A stretch of 29,920 nucleotides of DNA from Holophagales bacterium UBA5066 (lineage in GTDB: Bacteria; Acidobacteriota; Thermoanaerobaculia; UBA5066). Of the stretch, positions 23,150 through 29,920 are shown in pieces (the first letter of the stretch is position 1; each line of letters begins with the position of its first letter). The stretch lies in the NCBI GenBank assembly GCA_002414905.1, contig DIAY01000065.1:1-29920 (forward strand), given 5' to 3'. The translations under genes were made by a program, and so were the position numbers. The notes beneath the pieces were generated by a model. That model made no database searches. It saw only the letters and a list, made by a program, of their open reading frames with translations, and was not told the DNA's origin.

Positions 23150-24721
23150 TCACTGTGGCGCGACGTCCGGGCCGGGAGCCTCAGGGGCCCAGCCGGGAAG
23201 CTGGAAGCCGCGATGGCGCAGGAGCTTTCCGACCCGTTCCCTCAGGAGCGCCGCTTCGATCGGCTTGAGGAGGAGCTCGTTGGCGCCCGACTGGATGCCG
23301 AAGGCGTAGTGGCTCCGCTCCAGGCGATCGGCTGCGAGGAGAACCGGGAGCGCCGCCAGGTTCGGCTGCGACTTGATCACGCGCGTCACGTCGAAGCCGT
23401 CCATTCCCGGAAGCGCGACGTCCATGACGACGAGATCGACTGGCCCTTTCACGAGGGCCTCGAGCGCTTCCTGGCCGCTCGAGGCCTCGACGAACCGGCA
23501 GGCCTCGGTTCCGAGCCCGGCCTTCCACGCTTTGCGGTTCGCGACCGCGGCCGAGACGATCAGGAGCACCGGGGGACGAGAGGGATCGGCCGGCACAGCC
23601 ACGACGGGGACGACGGGCGCAGGCGGTGCGGCGGGGACGGCGATCGGCACTGCAGTCGCGATGGGGGCAGCAGGCACGGCGGGCACGACCGGAGCGGCCG
23701 CCCGCATCACCTTCGCCGTCACGGCCGGCTGCTCGGGTCTCGGAGCGACGTCGGACGGTGCGGCCGATCGCGCGGGCGCAGGAGGAGGTGGCAGGATGAC
23801 CGCCCCCAGGGCGGACTCGAGCTGCGCCATCAGCCCGTCTTCTCCCGGCCCGCGCCGGATCGCCCCTTCTCTCGGCGTCGTCAGGGGCTCGACTCCGGCG
23901 AGCTCGGCCTCGAAGTCCGCCGCGGTCGCGTAGCGCTTCGCGGGGTCTTTCCGGAGCGCTTTCATGATGACGGCACGCAGCCCCGCGGAGACGTCGGAGT
24001 GCTTCGACAGGAGGTCCGGGACCGGGTCGTTGATCTGCTTCATCGCGACTGCGATCGGACTGTCGCCCGTGAACGGAAGCTGCCCGGTGAGCGCCTCGAA
24101 CGCGATGATCCCGATCGAATAGATGTCGGTGCGGGCGTCGACGGGCCGGCCGGACGCCTGCTCGGGCGACATGTACTGCGGCGTGCCGAGGATGATCGAG
24201 TCGAGGGTGAACCCGGCTCCGAGGTTCCAGCGGGCCAGGCCGAAGTCGACGATGGCGACGGCGCCGTTCTCGTCGACGATGACGTTCTGGCTCTTCAGGT
24301 CGCGGTGGACGATGCCGAGCTCGTGGATCGCGGAGCAGCCGCGGGCGATCTGCCGGAGGATCGGAACGGCGCGGGCCGGCTCGATGCGCCTTTCATCCCG
24401 GATCAGCGTCCAGAGATCCTTCCCCGGGACAAACTCCATGGTGATGTACGGATAGGACCCGCTGATCCCGAAGTCGTACATGCGCGCGACGTTCGGGTGC
24501 TTGATTTTCCGGTTCAGGTTGATCTCGCGCTTGAACCGGGCGAGAACGGCCTCGTCGTCCTTGGCGAGGTCGGGCGAGAGAACCTTGATGGCGACGACCT
24601 CGTCCAGCTCGAGATCCTGGGCCTTGTAGACGATCCCCACGCCCCCCTGACCGAGCGTCTCGATCCACTCGTACCGGGAGACCCCATCGAAGAACTTTTT
24701 CCGGAGGATGTCGGCCTTCAT
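23150..24721 (-). CDS. Ser/Thr protein kinase fused to a degenerate receiver domain
   Basis: The 523-residue protein starts with a PknB-type kinase domain (about 17-277): glycine loop GQGGVGIVY (24-32), VAIK with K46, catalytic HRDLKSQN (139-146), DFG (159-161) and SPEQ (185-188), all intact. A Pro/Ala/Val-rich linker (about 310-382) leads to a receiver-like domain (384-503). This keeps the phosphoacceptor position D434 (VVMDVALPGMDGF) and the conserved Lys (K486, LLLKPI). It lacks the acidic pair (IVSAAVAN in place of a DD motif) and the switch Thr/Ser (AA at 463-464). It is therefore probably a phosphorylation-independent interaction module. There is no membrane span or PASTA repeat. It follows fabF by 94 bases on the same strand. 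Substrates are unknown. Confidence 0.9.
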   Translation of the reverse strand: MKADILRKKFFDGVSRYEWIETLGQGGVGIVYKAQDLELDEVVAIKVLSPDLAKDDEAVLARFKREINLNRKIKHPNVARMYDFGISGSYPYITMEFVPGKDLWTLIRDERRIEPARAVPILRQIARGCSAIHELGIVHRDLKSQNVIVDENGAVAIVDFGLARWNLGAGFTLDSIILGTPQYMSPEQASGRPVDARTDIYSIGIIAFEALTGQLPFTGDSPIAVAMKQINDPVPDLLSKHSDVSAGLRAVIMKALRKDPAKRYATAADFEAELAGVEPLTTPREGAIRRGPGEDGLMAQLESALGAVILPPPPAPARSAAPSDVAPRPEQPAVTAKVMRAAAPVVPAVPAAPIATAVPIAVPAAPPAPVVPVVAVPADPSRPPVLLIVSAAVANRKAWKAGLGTEACRFVEASSGQEALEALVKGPVDLVVMDVALPGMDGFDVTRVIKSQPNLAALPVLLAADRLERSHYAFGIQSGANELLLKPIEAALLRERVGKLLRHRGFQLPGWAPEAPGPDVAPQ

Positions 24722-24815
24722 CTGGCGTGTCTCGCCCCCGGAGCATAGAGGGAATCGCGTGCGGGATCGACGAAAGACGGGCCGGGGGGTTCCGTTCCGC
24801 CTCCGCAGAGACTCG

Positions 24816-26072
<1,257 letters not shown>

Positions 26073-26091
26073 CCGGGCCGTCACTGCGCCC

Positions 26092-26337
26092 TCAGGCGGG
26101 TTTCGCGTGCGACTCGATGTAGGTGACGGCGTCCTTGACCTTCTGGATCTTCTCGGCATCCTCGTCCGGGATCTCGATGCCAAAGGCTTCCTCGAAGGCC
26201 ATCACGAGCTCCACGGTGTCGAGCGAGTCGGCACCGAGGTCGTCGACGAAGCTCGCATCGGGCTTGACCTCGTCGGCCTGGACCCCGAGCTGTTCGACAA
26301 TGATGCTCTTGACCTTTTCCTCAATCGAGTTCGACAT
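26092..26337 (-). CDS. acpP: Acyl carrier protein
   Basis: The 81-residue acidic, four-helix carrier of fatty-acid intermediates. The phosphopantetheine attachment serine is Ser38 in GADSLDTVELVMAFEE. The sequence is typical throughout (VDDLGADSLD, EIPDEDAEKI). The ATG follows GGGAGGAACTGA. It lies between fabG and fabF, the classical position, so it is expected to serve all condensing and reducing enzymes of the cluster. Confidence 0.98.
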   Translation of the reverse strand: MSNSIEEKVKSIIVEQLGVQADEVKPDASFVDDLGADSLDTVELVMAFEEAFGIEIPDEDAEKIQKVKDAVTYIESHAKPA

Positions 26338-26420
26338 TCAGTTCCTCCCTAAATTGGCGGAAGCCGCAAGATTCTCCCCGGCTTTCCCTGTGAATTCAAG
26401 CATGCGCAGGTTCCCTCCCC

Positions 26421-27179
26421 TCAGGGGATCAGGAGGCCTCCGCTGACGTTCAGGACTGTTCCCGTCACGTACGACGCCAGGTCGGAGACGAGATAGAGGA
26501 CGGCCCCGGCCACGTCCTCTCCATTTCCGAGGCGCCCGAGGACGATCTTCCCGGCGAGCGCCTTGCGCTGCTCCTCGGTGAGCGTATCGGTCATCGCCGT
26601 CTCGATGTACCCGGGCGCCACCACGTTCACGGTGATCCCCCGGGACCCGATCTCGCGGGCCAGGGACATCGTGAACCCGACGACACCCGCCTTGGCGGCA
26701 GCGTAGTTGGCCTGGCCGGCGTTCCCCATGAGGCCGACGACGGAGCCGACGGTCACGATCCGGCCGGAAACGCGCTTCTTCATCATCAGCTTGACGGCTT
26801 CCTGCGTGACGAGGAAGACGCCGGTGAGGTCCGTCGCCAGCACCCTGTCCCAGCTCTCCTTCGACATCCTCAGGAGGAGACCGTCGTCGGTGATCCCGGC
26901 GTTGTTGACGAGGATGTCGAGCCGGCCATGGCGCTCGGCGATCCCCTTGAAGAGCTCCGGAACGGAGGACGGGCAGGTGACGTCGAGAGGGACGGCCTCT
27001 GCCGATCCCCCGGCCTCCGAGATGGAAGCGGCGACGGCAACGGCCTTCTCCTGGTTTCGCGCGGCGACCAGGACGGTGGCGCCACAGGCCGCCAGGCGCC
27101 TGGCGATCGTCTCCCCGATCCCTTGCGAGGCTCCGGTGACGAGCGCGATCTTTCCCTCGAGGGAGAGGACGTGAGACAT
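26421..27179 (-). CDS. fabG: 3-oxoacyl-[acyl-carrier-protein] reductase
   Basis: FabG reduces 3-oxoacyl-ACP with NADPH. The 252-residue short-chain dehydrogenase has the cofactor loop TGASQGIG (15-22), NNAG (92-95), and catalytic Ser146 (VGSVVG), Tyr159 and Lys163 (YAAAK). The fourth member of the usual Asn-Ser-Tyr-Lys tetrad is Asp117 (ATDLTGVF where Escherichia coli FabG has TNLSSVF), a conservative but notable change. The ATG at 27179 follows AAAAGGAGGAGCGAG, a strong ribosome site; the frame is open upstream as a shadow of ybaK. It lies 16 bases after ybaK and 83 bases before acpP. Confidence 0.96.
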   Translation of the reverse strand: MSHVLSLEGKIALVTGASQGIGETIARRLAACGATVLVAARNQEKAVAVAASISEAGGSAEAVPLDVTCPSSVPELFKGIAERHGRLDILVNNAGITDDGLLLRMSKESWDRVLATDLTGVFLVTQEAVKLMMKKRVSGRIVTVGSVVGLMGNAGQANYAAAKAGVVGFTMSLAREIGSRGITVNVVAPGYIETAMTDTLTEEQRKALAGKIVLGRLGNGEDVAGAVLYLVSDLASYVTGTVLNVSGGLLIP

Positions 27180-27195
27180 CTCGCTCCTCCTTTTA

Positions 27196-27672
27196 TCAGT
27201 CTTCGACGAGATCGGCCGTGGTGGCGCCCGTCGCAGCGAGGAAACCCGGCCCGGACATCTCGAGCTGGACGCCCCTCTGTCCCGCGGAAACGAAGAGCCG
27301 GGGGAGCGCCGCGGCAACCTCGTGGACGAAGAGCGGCATCGTCCGGCGCATCCCGAAAGGCGAGCATCCCCCCTTGACGTAGCCGGTCAGCTTTTCCATC
27401 TCCTCGGGCGATGCCATCGCGACCGTACGGTTGCCAGAGACCCGGGCGAGCTTCTTCAGCGAGAGGCGGGTCCCGGTCGGGACCACTGCCGCGAGCGGTC
27501 CGATCCTGTCCCCCTTCGCCACGAGCGTCTTCCAGACCTCCTCCGGCGGGACTCCGAGCTTCTCCGCGGCTTCCTCCGCCGTGAAGTCGGCCGCGGCGAA
27601 GGTCCGGAGCCCGTAGTCCGCATTCCGGGCGTCGAGGACCCGCGTGGCGTTCGTCGTCACCTTCGAGGTCAT
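27196..27672 (-). CDS. ybaK: YbaK/EbsC-type aminoacyl-tRNA deacylase
   Basis: The 158-residue protein belongs to the YbaK/ProX editing family, which hydrolyses mischarged tRNA, typically Cys-tRNA(Pro). It has the family lysine in EEVWKTLVAKGD (K48), the ...AVVPTGTRLSLKKLAR strand-helix, and the GYVKGGCSPFG loop (97-107). Length is normal. Its start ATG overlaps the fabD stop by 4 bases (ATGA), so it is translated as part of the fatty-acid operon. The frame is open further upstream inside fabD, but that is a shadow. Which mischarged tRNA it edits is inferred from the family only. Confidence 0.92.
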   Translation of the reverse strand: MTSKVTTNATRVLDARNADYGLRTFAAADFTAEEAAEKLGVPPEEVWKTLVAKGDRIGPLAAVVPTGTRLSLKKLARVSGNRTVAMASPEEMEKLTGYVKGGCSPFGMRRTMPLFVHEVAAALPRLFVSAGQRGVQLEMSGPGFLAATGATTADLVED

Positions 27673-28607
27673 CCCGCGAGGAGCCTGCGGACGCCCTCGG
27701 TATCCGACGTCGTCCGGACGGGCCAGTCCTTCGCGATCCTCTTCGCGAGGCCGAAAAGGACGGTGCCGGGTCCCACCTCGATCGCTCCGTCCGTCTCCCG
27801 GGCGAGCCGTTCGACCGTCTCCACCCAGCGGACCGGGGAGCAGATCTGTCGCAGGAGCGCCTCGCGCGCCACCGCCCCGGAGACGTTCGCGAGGACGTCG
27901 ACGTTCGTGACGACCGGAACGGAGAGGTCCGCGAACGGGGACGCGTCGAGGAATGGGGAGAGCTTCTCCTCGGCCGGTTTCATGAGGGCGCAGTGGAACG
28001 GCGCGGAAACGGGGAGCGGAAGAACCCGTCTCGCCCCCTTCTGCTTCAGGAGCTCGGAGGCCTTTGCGACGGCTCCCGCCGTTCCGGCGATCACCGTCTG
28101 CTCGGGCGAGTTGAAATTCGCGGCCGAGACGGCCTCGCCCGTCGCGCCGGCGATCTCCGCGCAGGCCGCGGCAACGGCGGGCCCGTCGAGACCGATGACC
28201 GCCCCCATGGCGCCCTGCCCCACGGCCACGGCCTCCTGCATGAAGCCGCCGCGCCGGTGGACGAGAACGACGGCCTCCTCGAGCGTGAGCGCACCCGCCG
28301 CTACGAGGGCCGACCACTCGCCGAGCGAGTGTCCTGCGAGGAGCACGGGACCGAGCCCACGCGCCTTCAGCACCTCGAAGACGGCGACGGAGTGGACGAG
28401 GATCGCCGGCTGCGTCACGGCCGTCTGCCGAAGCTCGTCTTCCGTCCCCTCGAACGAGACGCGGGAGATCGACAGGCGAAACGGCGCGAGCGCCGCATCC
28501 GCCCGGTCGTAAACCGCCCGCGCCTCGGGAAAGGCGGCGGCCAGGTCGCGCCCCATGCCGGGGAACTGGGAACCCTGGCCGGGGAAGAGGAACGCGAGAC
28601 CGGCCAC
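27669..28607 (-). CDS. fabD: Malonyl-CoA:acyl-carrier-protein transacylase
   Basis: FabD moves malonyl from CoA to ACP. The 312-residue protein begins with FLFPGQGSQFPGMG, has the nucleophile Ser94 in GHSLGEWSAL, the conserved Arg in VHRRGGFMQEA, and the catalytic His205 in SAPFHCALM. Length is normal. Two GTG starts are possible: 28607, preceded by GAGGTGG at a good distance and used here, and 28616, three codons earlier. The start sits 2 bases past the fabH stop, so coupling is likely. The ORF continues upstream only as a shadow of fabH. Confidence 0.95.
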   Translation of the reverse strand: MAGLAFLFPGQGSQFPGMGRDLAAAFPEARAVYDRADAALAPFRLSISRVSFEGTEDELRQTAVTQPAILVHSVAVFEVLKARGLGPVLLAGHSLGEWSALVAAGALTLEEAVVLVHRRGGFMQEAVAVGQGAMGAVIGLDGPAVAAACAEIAGATGEAVSAANFNSPEQTVIAGTAGAVAKASELLKQKGARRVLPLPVSAPFHCALMKPAEEKLSPFLDASPFADLSVPVVTNVDVLANVSGAVAREALLRQICSPVRWVETVERLARETDGAIEVGPGTVLFGLAKRIAKDWPVRTTSDTEGVRRLLAG

Positions 28608-28609
28608 CG

Positions 28610-29593
28610 CTACCACCTCACGAGGGCTGCACCCCACGTGAGACCGGCGCCGAAGGCGGTGAAGAGAATCAGGTCGCCCCGCTTGACCCGGCCGTCCCGC
28701 ACGGCCTCGTCGAGGGCGATCGGAATCGAGGCGGAGCTCGTGTTGCCGTAACGTTCGATGTTCACGATGCAGCGCTCTCTCGGGATCCCGAGCCGCTCGC
28801 CTACGGCCTGGATGATCCGGTCGTTCGCCTGGTGCGGGAGGAGCCAGGACACTTCCCCCGGCTCGAAGCCGCTCTCGTTGAGGACGTCCTTGCAGACGTC
28901 GACCATCGATCGGACGGCGAGCTTGAACGTCTCGCCGCCCATCATCTTGATGAACGAGAGGCGCTGCTCGAGCGTCTCGGGCCGGTTCGGCGGGTTCGAG
29001 GAACCCCCTCCCGGCATCGTGATGAAGCAGGCCCCTTCTCCGTCGCTCCGGATCGTCGAGGCCAGGACTCCCCGGTCGGACCTCGTCGCCCGAAGAAGCG
29101 TGGCCCCCGCACCGTCGCCGAAGAGGACGCACGTCGCCCGATCGGTGTAGTCCGTGTAGCGCGTGAGGAACTCGGCGCCGATGAGGAGGACGTTCTTCGC
29201 CTTGCCGGCCTGGATCAGGCCGTCGGCGATGTGGAGCCCGTAGAGCCAGCCGGAACAGCCCGCGTTCTGGTCCCACGCGGCGGCCTTCTTGGCCCCGAGC
29301 TTCTGCTGGACGAGGCAGGCGACCGCCGGGATCGGCTGGTCCGGGGTCACCGTGGCGATGAGCACGGCGTCGAGGTCCTTCGCCGCGACACCCGCGCTCT
29401 CGAGGGCCGCGAGACCGGCCGTGACGCAGAAATCGGAGAGGGCCTCTCCGTCGGCCGCCACGTGCCGCTCGCGGACCCCCGTCCGCGTCGTGATCCACTC
29501 GTCCGAGGTGTCGACGAGCTTCTCGAGATCGGCGTTCGTCAGGACCTTCTCGGGTACGGCCCTGCCTGTGCCGGCGATCGCGGCGTGGAACAT
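28610..29593 (-). CDS. fabH: 3-oxoacyl-[acyl-carrier-protein] synthase III
   Basis: FabH starts fatty-acid synthesis by condensing an acyl-CoA primer with malonyl-ACP. The 327-residue protein has the Cys113-His254-Asn284 triad in NAGCSGWLYGL, LLPHQANDRI and ERYGNTSSASIP, plus the C-terminal GAGLTWGAALVRW. The usual AACSG is AGCSG here; the catalytic Cys is kept. The ATG at 29593 follows GGAAGGAGAGGAAAG. It lies 17 bases after plsX and 2 bases before fabD. Confidence 0.97.
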   Translation of the reverse strand: MFHAAIAGTGRAVPEKVLTNADLEKLVDTSDEWITTRTGVRERHVAADGEALSDFCVTAGLAALESAGVAAKDLDAVLIATVTPDQPIPAVACLVQQKLGAKKAAAWDQNAGCSGWLYGLHIADGLIQAGKAKNVLLIGAEFLTRYTDYTDRATCVLFGDGAGATLLRATRSDRGVLASTIRSDGEGACFITMPGGGSSNPPNRPETLEQRLSFIKMMGGETFKLAVRSMVDVCKDVLNESGFEPGEVSWLLPHQANDRIIQAVGERLGIPRERCIVNIERYGNTSSASIPIALDEAVRDGRVKRGDLILFTAFGAGLTWGAALVRW

Positions 29594-29610
29594 CTTTCCT
29601 CTCCTTCCAG

Positions 29611-29901
29611 TCAGCGGACGGTCAGGGGTGCCAGCTCGCGGGCTTTCGCTCGGATTTTCTCCGGGATTCTGCGCCTGGCGTAGTCGTGGAGCGCCTTGAT
29701 TCCGTTCCGTACGGCCCGGGCGTTCGAGCTGCCGTGACCGATGACGACGGCTCCCTTCACCCCGAGGAGCGGAGCCCCGCCGTACTCGGTGTAGTCGAGG
29801 CGCTTCTTGAACGAGCGGAAGGCGTCTCTCGAGAGGAGGAACCCCATGGAAGCCTGGAGGCTCCGTGTGATCTCCTGTTTGAGCGCCGCCTCGACGAGAC
29901 C
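29611..29901 (-). CDS. plsX: Phosphate acyltransferase, C-terminal part (cut by contig end)
   Basis: PlsX makes acyl-phosphate from acyl-ACP for phospholipid synthesis. Only the last 96 residues are present. They carry the family C-terminal signature YTEYGGAPLLGVKGAVVIGH followed by GSSNARAVRNGI, and helices typical of the domain. The frame appears to start with MYKRQ at 29916, but those five codons are translated adapter, not plsX; real sequence ends at 29901. It is the first gene of the cluster in the window, 17 bases before fabH, as in many bacteria. Confidence 0.93.
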   Translation of the reverse strand, partial: GLVEAALKQEITRSLQASMGFLLSRDAFRSFKKRLDYTEYGGAPLLGVKGAVVIGHGSSNARAVRNGIKALHDYARRRIPEKIRAKARELAPLTVR

Positions 29902-29920
29902 CTGTCTCTTATACACATCT
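29902..29920. other. Tn5/Nextera mosaic-end adapter (artefact)
   Basis: The last 19 bases are CTGTCTCTTATACACATCT, exactly the Tn5 transposase mosaic end used in Nextera-type libraries. They are not part of the genome. Read on the minus strand they give the spurious peptide start MYKRQ. Confidence 0.97.

Overview
The window is GC-rich (about two-thirds G+C by eye) and densely coded. It comes from a diderm (Gram-negative type) bacterium: it encodes an outer-membrane barrel, multiheme cytochromes with Sec signals, and a MacA-like periplasmic adaptor. The mix of families (propeller histidine kinase, PknB-type kinases, an RsbU-like phosphatase, a bacterial cyclic-2,3-diphosphoglycerate-synthetase homologue, NRDE protein) suggests Acidobacteriota, but this is an inference; no rRNA or other marker is present. 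The last 19 bases are the Tn5/Nextera mosaic end, so the record is a sequencing-derived, probably metagenomic, contig with an untrimmed adapter.

Layout. (1) 1-5949, minus strand: a type I restriction-modification locus read hsdM, hsdS, a VapB45-like HTH/DUF433 protein, an autoinhibited Fic protein, then hsdR, which is cut by the window edge. A gap before hsdR carries a 9-bp repeat array (987-1041). (2) 6243-6803: a remnant of an RsbU/SpoIIE-type phosphatase with an in-frame internal deletion of its catalytic core. It sits between the RM locus and a clear terminator. (3) 6919-8241: a cyclic 2,3-diphosphoglycerate synthetase-like P-loop protein. (4) 8317-11598: a very large sensor histidine kinase with a periplasmic propeller. 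It is divergent from (5) 11720-16175, plus strand, a MacAB-like export operon with one adaptor, one ATPase and two separate permeases.

(6) 16266-21161, minus strand, is the most notable part. It is a complete outer-membrane electron conduit: an OmcA/MtrC-type decaheme cytochrome with a 5+5 heme layout, an MtrA/DmsE-type decaheme cytochrome, and an MtrB/PioB-type barrel. Together these would carry electrons from the periplasm across the outer membrane to extracellular acceptors, or the reverse. No inner-membrane quinol dehydrogenase is present in the window.

(7) 21350-24721, minus strand: an NRDE-family protein, an unrecognised coiled-coil protein, and a Ser/Thr kinase fused to a degenerate receiver domain. 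(8) 24816-29901, minus strand: a fatty-acid synthesis cluster plsX-fabH-fabD-(ybaK)-fabG-acpP-fabF, the classical order except for an inserted YbaK-type tRNA-editing gene. The contig ends inside plsX.

Most genes are on the minus strand; only the MacAB-like operon is on the plus strand. No tRNA, rRNA, CRISPR array, transposase or phage gene was found.
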